Of a DNA stretch of 36,364 nt, positions 17,253 to 27,066 are shown in pieces. A program made the position numbers and the translations under genes. Positions within the stretch are counted from its first letter, which is position 1, and each line of letters begins with the position of its first letter. Below the pieces are notes generated by a model. That model searched no databases. It saw only the letters and a program-made list of their open reading frames with translations, and had not been told where the DNA came from. Source of the stretch: Actinomycetota bacterium (GTDB taxonomy: Bacteria; Actinomycetota; Actinomycetes; S36-B12; UBA5976); contig CANGDR010000015.1 of NCBI GenBank assembly GCA_947452765.1, positions 1-36,364 on the forward strand, written 5' to 3'.

Positions 17253-17373
17253 GAATTCGACTACCAAAAAACCCAATAAACAGATAGGATTAGGGGTAAT
17301 TACCGCACCCAAATTGAGGCCATTTTAAGCGCCAAATTAGGGGCACCAACGAGCACCACGGAAGGCCCAAAAC

Positions 17374-19341
17374 GTGTCATATGACGCCAGTTCGATCCAA
17401 GTTCTAGAGGGTCTTGACGCGGTCCGTAAACGGCCTGGAATGTACATCGGATCCACCGGAGAGCGTGGTCTCCACCACCTGGTCTATGAAGTCGTAGATA
17501 ACTCCGTTGACGAAGCTTTAGCTGGCTATTGCACGCAAATTGACGTCACAATCCTCAAAGACGGCGGCGTTCGGGTAGTAGATAACGGCCGAGGCATCCC
17601 AGTAGACATTGTTGAGTCCGAAGGAAAGCCCGCAGTCGAAGTCGTTTTGACCGTTTTACACGCCGGCGGCAAATTTGGCGGCGGCGGTTACGCAGTTTCC
17701 GGTGGGCTGCACGGCGTCGGCGTCTCAGTAGTTAACGCACTTTCAAAAAAAGTTGATGTTGAAGTTCGCCTAGGTGGCTCCATCTACACCCAGTCTTACA
17801 AATTAGGCGTTCCAACAGCCCCACTTAAAAAGGGCGGTAAGACCGAAGTAACTGGAACCAGTGTTACTTTTTGGGCTGACGGAGATATTTTCGAAACTAC
17901 AATTTACGATTTTGAAACTCTGTCACGCCGGTTTCAAGAGATGGCATTTCTAAATCGTGGCCTAACACTTACGTTAACCGACGAGCGAGCCATCTCAACA
18001 CCTGCCATCGACGACGAAAGTGGTGAATTGGCGCAAGATGGACCGCGTTCAATTTCGTACATGTACGAAGGTGGCATTGCCGATTTCGTTCGCCACATAA
18101 ACTCCCGAAAGTCACCAATCCAAGGTGACGTAATCGAGTTTATTTCGGAAGATGAAAAACGTGGCTTAAGCGTAGAAATTGCAATGCAGTGGAATAACAG
18201 CTACAGCGAATCCGTCTATACGTTTGCTAACACAATTAATACCGTCGAAGGCGGAACTCACGAGGAAGGTTTTCGCACCGCGCTTACTTCACTAGTAAAT
18301 AAATTTGCTCGAGACTGGAATATCTTGAAGGAAAAAGATACAAATCTTTCCGGCGAAGATGTGCGTGAGGGTCTGGCGGCGATTGTTTCAATCAAACTTC
18401 GCGAGCCACAATTCGAGGGCCAAACTAAAACAAAGCTTGGCAATACCGAAGCAAAAACATTTGTGCAAAAAGTTGTCAACGAAGAGCTTGCTGCTTGGTT
18501 TGAAAAAAATCCAGCACAAGGCAAAGACATCGCGCGCAAGTCACTACAAGCTGCATCCGCAAGACTCGCGGCACGTAAAGCTCGCGACCTAGCTCGCAAT
18601 CGAAAAGGACTTCTTGGAAGCAGTAGCTTGCCTGGAAAATTGAAAGACTGTTCAAGCAATGAACCAAAAGAGTGCGAAGTATTTATTGTGGAAGGAGACT
18701 CGGCTGGTGGTTCAGCCGGACAAGGTCGCGATCCGCGCACCCAAGCCATTCTTCCAATCCGTGGAAAAATTTTAAACGTAGAAAAGACTCGCATAGATCG
18801 AGTGTTAGCTAACACTGAAGTACAAGCAATTATCTCTGCATTTGGAACTGGCATCCAAGATGAATTCAATATCGACAAACTTCGCTACCACAAACTTGTG
18901 TTAATGGCAGATGCTGACGTTGATGGTCAGCACATTCGTACTTTGCTTTTAACTTTCTTATTCCGCTACATGCGACCGTTAGTTGATGGTGGTTACGTCT
19001 ACTTGGCACAACCACCGCTTTACAAGATCAAGTGGTCCAGAGAAGCTCCGGCTTATGCGTTTAGCGATGCCGAGCGCGACGGTGTGGTCGAAGCTGGTCT
19101 CGCAGCAGGCAAGAAGCTTCGCACCGAAGACGTCCAACGCTACAAGGGCCTTGGCGAAATGAATGCTGAAGAACTTTGGGAAACCACAATGGATCCAGCA
19201 ACTCGCGTTCTATTGCAAGTTTCAGTAGCGGACGCTGCTAAAGCCGATGAAATGTTCACAACGTTAATGGGCGAGGACGTCGAAAGCCGCCGAAACTTTA
19301 TTCAACACAATGCACACGACGTGCGGTTCTTGGACATCTAA
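17374..19341 (+). CDS. gyrB: DNA gyrase subunit B
   Basis: ATPase subunit of gyrase. 655 residues: GHKL ATP-binding motifs ([39 protein letters not shown]), the transducer domain, and the Toprim motifs [14 protein letters not shown] and [14 protein letters not shown] start with GGAAGG at 17360-17365. A 121-nt spacer separates it from the DUF721 gene and probably holds a promoter. Its stop shares one base with the gyrA start. Confidence 0.98.
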   Translation: MSYDASSIQVLEGLDAVRKRPGMYIGSTGERGLHHLVYEVVDNSVDEALAGYCTQIDVTILKDGGVRVVDNGRGIPVDIVESEGKPAVEVVLTVLHAGGKFGGGGYAVSGGLHGVGVSVVNALSKKVDVEVRLGGSIYTQSYKLGVPTAPLKKGGKTEVTGTSVTFWADGDIFETTIYDFETLSRRFQEMAFLNRGLTLTLTDERAISTPAIDDESGELAQDGPRSISYMYEGGIADFVRHINSRKSPIQGDVIEFISEDEKRGLSVEIAMQWNNSYSESVYTFANTINTVEGGTHEEGFRTALTSLVNKFARDWNILKEKDTNLSGEDVREGLAAIVSIKLREPQFEGQTKTKLGNTEAKTFVQKVVNEELAAWFEKNPAQGKDIARKSLQAASARLAARKARDLARNRKGLLGSSSLPGKLKDCSSNEPKECEVFIVEGDSAGGSAGQGRDPRTQAILPIRGKILNVEKTRIDRVLANTEVQAIISAFGTGIQDEFNIDKLRYHKLVLMADADVDGQHIRTLLLTFLFRYMRPLVDGGYVYLAQPPLYKIKWSREAPAYAFSDAERDGVVEAGLAAGKKLRTEDVQRYKGLGEMNAEELWETTMDPATRVLLQVSVADAAKADEMFTTLMGEDVESRRNFIQHNAHDVRFLDI

Positions 19342-21899
19342 TGACAAATACACCAGACACAAACGACCAGATTGAAATCGTTGACCTAAATGTAGAAATG
19401 CAACGTTCATACATGAACTACGCAATGAGCGTCATCGTTTCGCGCGCATTGCCTGATGTACGTGATGGCTTAAAGCCAGTTCACCGCCGTGTCATCTATG
19501 CAATGTACGACGGAGGTTACCGCCCAGACCGCGCATTTAATAAGAGTGCTCGTGTGGTTGGCGAGGTAATGGGTCAGTATCACCCACATGGCGATAGTGC
19601 GATTTACGACACCTTGGTGCGGTTAACGCAATCATGGTCACTTCGATACCCATTAGTTCAAGGACAAGGCAACTTCGGTTCGCCAGGCAATGACTCGGCT
19701 GCAGCATCGCGATACACCGAATGCCGCATGGCACCACTTGCTATGGAAATGGTGCGAGACATTGATCAGGACACCGTCGACTTCACACCTAACTACGACG
19801 GCAAAAACTTGGAACCAACGGTCTTACCAAGTCGCTTCCCTAACTTGTTAGTTAACGGCTCCTCAGGCATTGCGGTGGGTATGGCAACAAACATCCCGCC
19901 ACACAACCTCACCGAGGTCGCTGCTGGTGTGCAATGGTCGCTCGAACACCCGGATGCGACAAAGGCGGAATTACTTGAAGCGCTAATGGAACGTATTACC
20001 GGGCCAGACTTTCCAACTGGGGCATTAATTGTTGGCCGACGCGGAATTCAAGATGCGTACCGAACTGGCCGCGGCTCCATCACAATGCGTGCGGTAACAG
20101 AGATTGCTGAAGACAAGCGTGGCCGGACCATTATTTCGATTACCGAACTTCCGTACCAAGTAAATCCAGACAACTTACTTGAACGAATTGCTGAACTAGT
20201 TGAGCAGGGCAAAGTAAACGGTATCGCAGACTTGATTGATGAAAGCTCATCACGAACTGGCATGAGAATCGTTGTAGTACTAAAACGCGATGCAGTACCA
20301 AAGGTTGTCCTAAACAATTTATTCAAGTACACCCAGCTACAAGATAATTTTGGTGCGAACATGTTGGCATTGGTCGACGGTGTGCCTCGTACTTTGTCAC
20401 TTGATGCATTCGTATCAAATTGGATAGATCACCAGATCGAAGTAATTCAGCGGCGCACCGCTTACCGATTGCGGATAGCTGAAGAGCGCGTCCATATTCT
20501 GATTGGTTTACTAAAGGCGATCGATCGAATAGACGAAGTAATTGCGTTGATTCGCGCATCTGCTTCAGCTTCAGTAGCCCAACAAGGCTTAATGGACTTG
20601 TTAACAATCGATGAGATCCAGGCGCAAGCAATTCTCGATATGCAACTACGTAAATTAGCAGCACTAGAGCGAAATGAATTGCAATCACAACACGACAAAC
20701 TGATGGCTGAGATCGCAGACTACAAAGATATTCTCGCCAATCACACCCGCCAGCGAAGTATCGTCAGCGAGGAATTAACTGAAGTCACAAATAAATTTGG
20801 TGACGATCGTCGCAGCACAATTGTTGCTGATGAAAACGATGTATCGCACGAAGATCTAATCGCCGAAGACACCGTCGTGGTTACTCTTTCTGCAGACGGT
20901 TACATAAAGCGAAGTAAGGCTGCGCTGTACCGTTCACAAAAACGTGGCGGCCGTGGAGTCAAGGGCGCCGCTCTCAAGCAAGATGATGTAGTAACTAACT
21001 TCTTCGTGACAACTACACACCACTGGATTTTGTTCTTCACTAACCGTGGTCGTGTGTTCCGCGTTAAGGCGTACGAATTGCCAGACACCGGTCGCGACGC
21101 ACGTGGCCAACACGTGGCCAACTTATTGTCATTAGCGCCGGAAGAAACTGTTGTCGAAGTTCTGGACCTAAGAGATTACGAACAAGCCAAATACTTAGTC
21201 CTGGCAACCCGTAATGGTGTTATCAAGAAGTCACGGCTTGCTGATTACGATTCCTCCCGCAGCACCGGCCTGGTTGCTATCGCACTACGGGACGAAGACG
21301 ATGTAGTTTCGGCGCAACTAGTCGGTGACGATGATGATCTCCTTTTGGTTTCCAAGATGGGTTACTCGGTTCGCTTCCATGCTGACGATGCAACGCTGCG
21401 ACCAATGGGTCGCACCGCAGGTGGCGTAATCGGAATCCGCTTCAAGACTGGTGAGGACTTCCTACTCAAGATGGAGGTTGCCAAAGCCGATGCATATGTA
21501 GTTACGGTCACCGAAGGTGGCTGGGCAAAACGAACTGCAGTCTCGGAATGGAACGCTAAAGGCCGTGGCACTCAAGGCGTGCGCGCAATGCGGCTCGTTG
21601 AAAAGCGTGGTGGCTTAGCTGGCGCACTTGTATGTGAGGGCGATGATGAAATTTTCGCGATTGCAAGCAACGGCGTAGTTATCCGAACTCGCGTTGATGA
21701 GATCAGAACTGCAGGACGCGACACAATGGGCGTTTCCTTTATGAAGGTAGGCGACGACGATCAAGTAGTTGCGGTCGCTCGTAGCTCAGCTGCTCAAATG
21801 GCTGCACTTGAAGAAGTCGTAGATTCGGAAGTAACAGCAATTGAAGTAACTGAGCCGCAAACAAGCGACGAAGTTACGCCCGATGGGGAGGAAGCATAA
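19341..21899 (+). CDS. gyrA: DNA gyrase subunit A
   Basis: DNA-breaking subunit that gives negative supercoils with GyrB. 852 residues: catalytic Tyr125 in AASRYTE, quinolone-determining region [10 protein letters not shown] (81-90) with the susceptible-type Ser86 and Asp90, and a C-terminal beta-pinwheel with the GyrA box [10 protein letters not shown], which marks gyrase rather than topoisomerase IV. The tail is acidic. No intein interrupts it. ATG overlaps the gyrB TAA by one base. Confidence 0.98.
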   Translation: MTNTPDTNDQIEIVDLNVEMQRSYMNYAMSVIVSRALPDVRDGLKPVHRRVIYAMYDGGYRPDRAFNKSARVVGEVMGQYHPHGDSAIYDTLVRLTQSWSLRYPLVQGQGNFGSPGNDSAAASRYTECRMAPLAMEMVRDIDQDTVDFTPNYDGKNLEPTVLPSRFPNLLVNGSSGIAVGMATNIPPHNLTEVAAGVQWSLEHPDATKAELLEALMERITGPDFPTGALIVGRRGIQDAYRTGRGSITMRAVTEIAEDKRGRTIISITELPYQVNPDNLLERIAELVEQGKVNGIADLIDESSSRTGMRIVVVLKRDAVPKVVLNNLFKYTQLQDNFGANMLALVDGVPRTLSLDAFVSNWIDHQIEVIQRRTAYRLRIAEERVHILIGLLKAIDRIDEVIALIRASASASVAQQGLMDLLTIDEIQAQAILDMQLRKLAALERNELQSQHDKLMAEIADYKDILANHTRQRSIVSEELTEVTNKFGDDRRSTIVADENDVSHEDLIAEDTVVVTLSADGYIKRSKAALYRSQKRGGRGVKGAALKQDDVVTNFFVTTTHHWILFFTNRGRVFRVKAYELPDTGRDARGQHVANLLSLAPEETVVEVLDLRDYEQAKYLVLATRNGVIKKSRLADYDSSRSTGLVAIALRDEDDVVSAQLVGDDDDLLLVSKMGYSVRFHADDATLRPMGRTAGGVIGIRFKTGEDFLLKMEVAKADAYVVTVTEGGWAKRTAVSEWNAKGRGTQGVRAMRLVEKRGGLAGALVCEGDDEIFAIASNGVVIRTRVDEIRTAGRDTMGVSFMKVGDDDQVVAVARSSAAQMAALEEVVDSEVTAIEVTEPQTSDEVTPDGEEA

Positions 21900-22319
21900 A
21901 TGACAATCGACCAGGAGTACGTAGCGGAAGTACCACCGGAGGAAATTCAACCGGTCTCTACCGAACGAAAAGCTCGCTTACACCTAACCCACCTGGATCC
22001 ATGGTCGATCGCTAAGAGTGCATTCATGCTCGGCGTCACAATTGCGGGCGTGATTATTTTGGCAACAGTCGTGCTGTGGTTAATGCTTTCTGCAGCGGGC
22101 GTATTTGAAGCGATCACGGGACTATTCAAAGATGCCTCAGGCAACCAGGGTGCCAGCGTTAGTTTTTTGTCATTGGGTCGGCTTTTAGGTCTCGTTATGG
22201 TGGTTTCAGCAGTCGAGATCGTATTAGTGAGCGTGCTTTCAACTTTGTTTGCTGTGCTTTACAACCTGAGTGTTGGGTTTACCGGTGGTGTTGAAGTAAC
22301 GCTTACCGATCGTGGATAG
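21900..22319 (+). CDS. DUF3566 domain membrane protein
   Basis: 139 residues immediately after gyrA, the position of Rv0007. A basic and acidic N-terminal region (1-35) is followed by HLDPWSIAKSAFMLGVTIAG and two hydrophobic helices (about 39-62 and 93-118), then the conserved ending VGFTGGVEVTLTDR. The mature family has two transmembrane helices. Function unknown. It is probably cotranscribed with gyrBA since its ATG directly follows the gyrA stop. Confidence 0.88.
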   Translation: MTIDQEYVAEVPPEEIQPVSTERKARLHLTHLDPWSIAKSAFMLGVTIAGVIILATVVLWLMLSAAGVFEAITGLFKDASGNQGASVSFLSLGRLLGLVMVVSAVEIVLVSVLSTLFAVLYNLSVGFTGGVEVTLTDRG

Positions 22320-22391
22320 GCTTCCTCGTTTTGGGTGCTAGCCCAAATTGGGGTAACCTCGTAACTCGCACCTAGAAATAGGAGCAAATCC

Positions 22392-22466
22392 GGGCCCATA
22401 GCTCAGCTTGGTTAGAGCGCTTCGCTGATAACGAAGAGGTCGGTGGTTCAAGTCCACCTGGGCCCA
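22392..22466 (+). tRNA. ileT: tRNA-Ile(GAT)
   Basis: 75-nt cloverleaf: acceptor GGGCCCA/TGGGCCC, D arm GCTC...GAGC, anticodon arm CTTCG-CTGATAA-CGAAG with anticodon GAT, T arm GGTGG-TTCAAGT-CCACC, discriminator A. CCA is not encoded. It lies downstream of gyrA as in other actinobacteria. Confidence 0.97.
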
Positions 22467-22497
22467 CGCAAGAATCTATTTGGAAGGAGTGATCAAC

Positions 22498-22611
22498 ATG
22501 AAAAAGTTATTGTCTCTAGCACTTTTGGCGGTGGCTGGATATGTGATCTACCAACAAGTAGAGGACAGCAAGGCTGAACAAGAATTGTGGACACAGGCTA
22601 CTTCAGAGTAG
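22498..22611 (+). CDS. DLW-39 family small protein
   Basis: 37 residues lying between two tRNA genes: MKKLLSLALLAVAGYVIYQQ, then VEDSKAEQELWTQATSE. It has a lysine start, one transmembrane or signal-anchor helix (4-18) and an acidic C-terminal segment with ELW where the actinobacterial family has DLW. A strong GGAAGGAG ribosome-binding site (22482-22489) precedes the ATG. The family is named from this motif and its length of about 39 residues, and is known downstream of tRNA-Ile in actinobacteria. Function unknown. Confidence 0.85.
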   Translation: MKKLLSLALLAVAGYVIYQQVEDSKAEQELWTQATSE

Positions 22612-22635
22612 ATTTTGTCCTACGGTTTTACCGCC

Positions 22636-22708
22636 GGGGAATTAGCTCAATTGGTAGAGCACTGCCTTTGCAAGGCAGGGGTTAGGGGTTCGAGTCCCCT
22701 ATTCTCCA
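22636..22708 (+). tRNA. alaT: tRNA-Ala(TGC)
   Basis: 73-nt cloverleaf: acceptor GGGGAAT/ATTCTCC (one G-T pair), D arm GCTC...GAGC, anticodon arm CTGCC-TTTGCAA-GGCAG with anticodon TGC, T arm AGGGG-TTCGAGT-CCCCT, discriminator A. It lies 24 nt after the DLW-39 gene. Confidence 0.97.
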
Positions 22709-22715
22709 CATAACA

Positions 22716-22750
22716 CTGGAGGTAGATTTTCTACCTCCAGTTTTGTTTGT
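22716..22750 (+). terminator. Rho-independent terminator after tRNA-Ala
   Basis: Stem CTGGAGGTAGA/TCTACCTCCAG (11 bp, loop TTT) followed by TTTTGTTTG. It closes the tRNA-Ile, DLW-39, tRNA-Ala unit. Confidence 0.92.
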
Positions 22751-22784
22751 TCGGACATAATTTAATTAACAAATATGGGATTCG

Positions 22785-24029
22785 GTGACATTAGTGAATG
22801 AACTGCGGAACGCTTCACCGCAGGTGAAGAGATTCCTCGCTGGCGCATTGCTCAATTCGCTTGGTGGGGGATTGACGCTGCCGATTTTAATTATCTACTT
22901 AAACCAAGTTCGTGGAATTTCACTAACTTCGGCATCTCTAATTTTGTCCTGGATGGCAATTACTGGCCTAGCATTTTCGCCAATAATCGGCTACTTAGTT
23001 GATCACTATGGCCCACGACGCATAATGATGATCGCAATCCTGATTGAAGCAATTGCTTCCGTCTCCTGGGCATTCGTAACGGATATTCAAAGCGCACTGA
23101 TAGTTGGCGCACTTTCTTCGCTCGGTGCTTCGGCAATCTGGCCGCCACAGACCACAATGATGGCCCGCATGGTTGATGAAGATTTTCGTCCAAAGTTTTT
23201 CGGTCTGCAATTCATGATGTTAAATCTCGGACTTGGATTAGGCGGAGTTTTTAGCTCGCTCATTGTGAACATTGAAGACCCAGCAAGTTTCACGCGCCTT
23301 TACTTTCTTGACGCAATCACCTTCCTAATATTCTTTGCTTTCATTTATTCCTTACACGGAGTTGGCGGCAAGATCGAAAAGACGCAAGAGCAAATCGAAA
23401 ACGATGGTGGATACCGAGAAGTATTTTCAGATCGTTCTTTTGTGCGTCTAGCTTTAGCAAAACTTTTAATGATCACATTTGGCTTTGCATCGCTTGAAGC
23501 TGGCTTTCCTGCATTACTAACTTTGTTCGGGGATTTATCGGTTCGCACGCTTGGGCCCCTCTGGGCCGTAAATACCGGCGTGATTGTTGTCGGACAAATT
23601 TTCGTAATTAACCGACTCGAGGGCCGTAGCCGAATCCGTCTTATGGCGGCAGTGGCAATCCTTTGGTCAGCTTCTTGGGTGTTTATCGGAGTGAGCGTAG
23701 CATTTGATCCAACTGCAACCTTTATTTTTGCCGCGGTCGGAGTTGGGATTTTTGCCTTGGGCGAAATGGTTTGGTCATCTGTGGGACCAACCCTGACAAA
23801 TGTGTTAGCGCCAGAACATCTGCGCGGTCGGTACAACTCAGTCGATGGATTGATTTGGGTCTTTGCCGGAGCGGTAGGACCTGCGGTGTCTGGTGTGATG
23901 CTGCAGCACAAACTTGTTGTCTGCTGGATCGGCTTAATCGTGGTTGGCCAGTTACTCGCCTGCGTGTTCGCACTGCGACTCAAAGGCGTCTTAACCCCAG
24001 ACCAGGATGGCCTAATTCCAGCCGAATAG
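22785..24029 (+). CDS. MFS transporter, substrate unknown
   Basis: 414 residues with about 12 predicted hydrophobic helices and a motif-A loop GYLVDHYGPRRIM between helices 2 and 3, typical of the DHA1 drug-proton antiporter-like branch of the major facilitator superfamily. The central cytoplasmic loop (about 195-215, EKTQEQIENDGGYRE) is acidic. GTG at 22785 is used; GTG at 22794 is an alternative three codons in. No neighbouring biosynthetic gene hints at the substrate, so I do not name one. It stands alone between a terminator and the dnaB spacer. Confidence 0.85.
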   Translation: MTLVNELRNASPQVKRFLAGALLNSLGGGLTLPILIIYLNQVRGISLTSASLILSWMAITGLAFSPIIGYLVDHYGPRRIMMIAILIEAIASVSWAFVTDIQSALIVGALSSLGASAIWPPQTTMMARMVDEDFRPKFFGLQFMMLNLGLGLGGVFSSLIVNIEDPASFTRLYFLDAITFLIFFAFIYSLHGVGGKIEKTQEQIENDGGYREVFSDRSFVRLALAKLLMITFGFASLEAGFPALLTLFGDLSVRTLGPLWAVNTGVIVVGQIFVINRLEGRSRIRLMAAVAILWSASWVFIGVSVAFDPTATFIFAAVGVGIFALGEMVWSSVGPTLTNVLAPEHLRGRYNSVDGLIWVFAGAVGPAVSGVMLQHKLVVCWIGLIVVGQLLACVFALRLKGVLTPDQDGLIPAE

Positions 24030-24290
24030 TCCTGGCAAAAAAATAGATGGACCAGAACTTTCTACCCACAGGCTTAGGACAACAAAATCCCTGATAAATG
24101 GGGATATCCACAGGCAAACTCCGTCTAGCCCCACAGGATATCCCCAGCTAAATACCCATTGTTTTCGGCGTTTTCCCCATATTGTCCACCTAGTTATCCA
24201 CAGGCCTCATTGTTATTGTCAGGAGCCACCCGTACAGTCAATAGCACTTGATAACTCAGGAATATTGGGCCAAAACTAGAGGTGAAAACT
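24030..24290. promoter_or_regulatory. dnaB upstream spacer with DnaA-box-like cluster
   Basis: 261 nt without a gene. One exact DnaA box TTATCCACA at 24194-24202, one near box ATATCCACA at 24104-24112 and TTGTCCACC at 24182-24190; the string CCACAGG recurs four times (24065-24072, 24108-24114, 24131-24137 and 24198-24204, approximate). A 10-bp inverted repeat GGGGATATCC (24100-24109)/GGATATCCCC (24136-24145) encloses one near box. GAGGTG at 24279-24284 is the dnaB ribosome-binding site. The promoter is not located. Confidence 0.65.
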
Positions 24291-25646
24291 ATGAGCGTTG
24301 CGGAATTCCCGCGTAGCTACGAAGAAGACGGCGCTCTCGTACCACCACAAGATATCGTTGCCGAGCAATCGGTCCTGGGCGCAATGCTTCTTAGCAAGGA
24401 CGCAGTAGCCGACGTAATTGAAGGACTGCGCGAAGTCGATTTTTATAAGCCAGCCCACGCGACTATCTACGGCGCAATTCTTGATATCTATGGCAAGGGT
24501 GAACCGGCCGATGCAATTACCGTTGCAAACTACTTAGGTAAAAAAGGTTCACTGAGCAATGTTGGCGGTGCCGCTTATCTGCACACCCTGGTGGCTAGTG
24601 TGCCAACTGCTGCTAACGCTTCTTACTACTCGCGCATCGTCAGTGAACGCGCAATTCTGCGCCGCTTAGTTGATGCTGGAACTCGCATCGCCCAAATGGG
24701 TTATGCCGGAGATGCCGAAGTTGATTCTCTAGTTGATCGCGCTCAAGCCGAAATTTATGATGTAACTTCACTTCGCACCTCCGAAGATTACATGCCACTT
24801 GCCGACATCATGCAAGGCACACTTGCAGAGATCGAAGCCATCGAAGGACGAGGCGGACAACTTGTCGGAGTACCTACCGGCTTCCAACAACTCGATGACA
24901 TCACGCACGGCCTACACGCTGGTCAATTAGTTATTGTTGCTGCACGTCCGGCAATTGGTAAGTCAACCCTTGGACTTGATTTAGCGCGTGCTGCAAGCAT
25001 CAAGCACAACATGACCTCTGCAATTTTCTCACTGGAAATGAGCCGCAATGAAATTGTGATGCGATTACTTTCAGCTGAAGCCCAAGTAAGTCTTGGCAAC
25101 ATGCGCGCCGGAACTTTAAGTGATGCTGACTGGGGACGCTTAGCAAACAAAATGGGTCAAGTGAATGATGCTCCGTTATTCATTGATGATTCACCAAATA
25201 TGACGATGATGGAAATCCGTGCGAAAGCTCGTCGCCTAAAGCAGCGGTTTGATTTGAAATTACTTGTTATTGATTACTTGCAACTTATGTCATCTGGTCG
25301 CAAGGTTGAAAGTCGTCAAGTAGAAGTTTCTGAATTCTCACGCTCACTAAAACTGCTTGCTAAAGAACTCGAAATTCCGGTTATCGCGATTAGCCAGTTG
25401 AACCGTGGTCCGGAGCAGCGACAAGATAAGCGGCCAATGCTTTCTGATCTTCGTGAATCTGGCTCGTTGGAGCAAGATGCGGATATGGTTATTTTGCTGC
25501 ATCGCGAGGATGTTTATGAACGTGAATCACCGCGCGCTGGGGAAGCTGACTTTATTTTGGCTAAGCACCGTAACGGTCCAACTGGAACTGTAACTGTTGC
25601 GTTCCAGGGTCACTACAGTCGCTTTGTAGACATGGCCTCCTCGTAA
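24291..25646 (+). CDS. dnaB: Replicative DNA helicase DnaB
   Basis: Hexameric helicase of the replication fork. 451 residues from the ATG at 24291, which has GAGGTG 6 nt upstream (a GTG three codons earlier overlaps that site). N-terminal domain begins PPQDIVAEQSVLGAMLLSKDA; the RecA-like domain has Walker A ARPAIGKSTL, the H2/H3 segment LLVIDYLQLMS and the arginine-finger region AKHRNGPTGT. No intein. In many actinobacteria dnaB follows rplI in the rpsF-ssb-rpsR-rplI cluster; here no ribosomal gene precedes it. Confidence 0.97.
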   Translation: MSVAEFPRSYEEDGALVPPQDIVAEQSVLGAMLLSKDAVADVIEGLREVDFYKPAHATIYGAILDIYGKGEPADAITVANYLGKKGSLSNVGGAAYLHTLVASVPTAANASYYSRIVSERAILRRLVDAGTRIAQMGYAGDAEVDSLVDRAQAEIYDVTSLRTSEDYMPLADIMQGTLAEIEAIEGRGGQLVGVPTGFQQLDDITHGLHAGQLVIVAARPAIGKSTLGLDLARAASIKHNMTSAIFSLEMSRNEIVMRLLSAEAQVSLGNMRAGTLSDADWGRLANKMGQVNDAPLFIDDSPNMTMMEIRAKARRLKQRFDLKLLVIDYLQLMSSGRKVESRQVEVSEFSRSLKLLAKELEIPVIAISQLNRGPEQRQDKRPMLSDLRESGSLEQDADMVILLHREDVYERESPRAGEADFILAKHRNGPTGTVTVAFQGHYSRFVDMASS

Positions 25647-25682
25647 ACTAAAACTAACTGAAAGTTAGCGAAAGGTAGACCT

Positions 25683-27056
25683 GTGTCTTCCCGAAATACC
25701 GTCATCGATCGAGCCAACCTCGAAGTCTTAGTTGAACGCGAACGCGCATCCTATAAAGCTAATAATCCAAAGTCTTTGGCGCTCTATAGCGATGCAAACA
25801 ATCTTTTTGGCGGCGTGCCAATGCCCTGGATGAATAAGTGGGTAGGTGGCTTCCCGCTCTACATGCAAAGTGCCAACGGCAACCGCATTATTGACGTGGA
25901 TGGCCACGAGTACATTGACTTCGCACTAGGCGACACTGCTGCCATGACTGGCCACTCCCCAGACGCAAGTGTGAAAGCAATTATCAACCAAATTCAAACA
26001 GTTGGCGGCATGACAACGATGATGCCAACTGAAGATGCCCAGTGGGTTGGCGCCGAACTAAGTAAGCGATTTGGTTTGCCACTTTGGTCATTCACTGTCT
26101 CAGCGACAGATTCGAATAGATGGGCGATTAGATTGGCTCGACTGGCAACGGGCAAGAGCAAAATACTAGTTTTTTCCTACTGTTACCACGGTTCAGTCGA
26201 CGAAACATTTGGCGTCTTGAATTCAGCCGGCAATGTAGTCTCGCGCCCGGGTAACGTGGCGCCTCCGGTACCAATCGACCAAACTACAAGAGTTGTTGAA
26301 TTTAACGACTTAGAAGCTTTAGAGGCGGCACTCAAGTACGGTGACGTCGCAGCCATCCTGACTGAACCGGCGATGACGAATATTGGAATTGTCCTACCTG
26401 AACCGGGTTACCTCGAAGGTATGCGCGCACTGGCGACAAAGTATGGCGCACTGTTAATGATCGACGAGACCCATACGATCTCAGCCGGATTCGGAGGAAT
26501 GACCAAGCGAGATAATTTGCGCCCCGACATTTTCATAATTGGAAAATCAATTGGCGCGGGAATCCCAAGTGGCGCATATGGTTTCACACAAGAAGTTGTT
26601 GACATGATTAATTCGCACAAAGACGCTGACTTACTTGACGTGGGAGGTATTGGCGGAACGCTCGCAGGCAACGCACTCTCGCTAGCTGCTATGCGAGCGA
26701 CCTTAGGTGAGGTATTAACTGAACAAGCTTTCGATCACATGATTGAGTTAGCGACGCGTTATACGGACGAAGTAAATGTCGCCCTCGATAAATTTGGGGT
26801 TCCTTGGTCGATTTCACAACTAGGTGCACGCGCAGAATATCGATTTACTTATCCGGCCCCAAAGGATGGAACTTCATCAATGCACGCGGGAGACGATGCT
26901 CTGGATGAGTTCATGCATTTGTATATGTGTAATCGCGGCGTCTTGATGACACCCTTCCACAACATGGCTCTGATGTGTCCAACAACATCAGTAGATGATG
27001 TTGATCTGCACGGACGATTGTTTAATGAAGCATTGCAAGAGTTAACGCGCGCCTAG
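25683..27056 (+). CDS. Class III PLP-dependent aminotransferase (glutamate-1-semialdehyde-aminomutase-like)
   Basis: 457 residues of fold-type I. The PLP Schiff-base lysine is K288 in FIIGKSIGAGIPSGAYG, the phosphate/pyridine Asp is D261 in LLMIDETH, and YCYHGSVDE (166-174) is the cofactor stacking region. TEPAMTNIGIVLPEPGYL is like GSA-aminomutase relatives, but true HemL reads GNMG-type there and this protein differs, so a standalone transaminase with an unknown amino donor is as likely. Start GTG at 25683 follows dnaB by 36 nt. The next gene begins 10 nt after its stop. Substrate not determined. Confidence 0.8.
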   Translation: MSSRNTVIDRANLEVLVERERASYKANNPKSLALYSDANNLFGGVPMPWMNKWVGGFPLYMQSANGNRIIDVDGHEYIDFALGDTAAMTGHSPDASVKAIINQIQTVGGMTTMMPTEDAQWVGAELSKRFGLPLWSFTVSATDSNRWAIRLARLATGKSKILVFSYCYHGSVDETFGVLNSAGNVVSRPGNVAPPVPIDQTTRVVEFNDLEALEAALKYGDVAAILTEPAMTNIGIVLPEPGYLEGMRALATKYGALLMIDETHTISAGFGGMTKRDNLRPDIFIIGKSIGAGIPSGAYGFTQEVVDMINSHKDADLLDVGGIGGTLAGNALSLAAMRATLGEVLTEQAFDHMIELATRYTDEVNVALDKFGVPWSISQLGARAEYRFTYPAPKDGTSSMHAGDDALDEFMHLYMCNRGVLMTPFHNMALMCPTTSVDDVDLHGRLFNEALQELTRA

Positions 27057-27066
27057 AGTAATAGTT

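Noticed and set aside
18258-18878. 206-residue ORF antisense to gyrB
   Set aside because: Lies fully within gyrB, whose frame is conserved throughout.
23345-23983. 212-residue ORF antisense to the MFS gene
   Set aside because: Low-complexity Thr/Pro/Lys composition typical of a shadow frame; the forward frame has the MFS helices.
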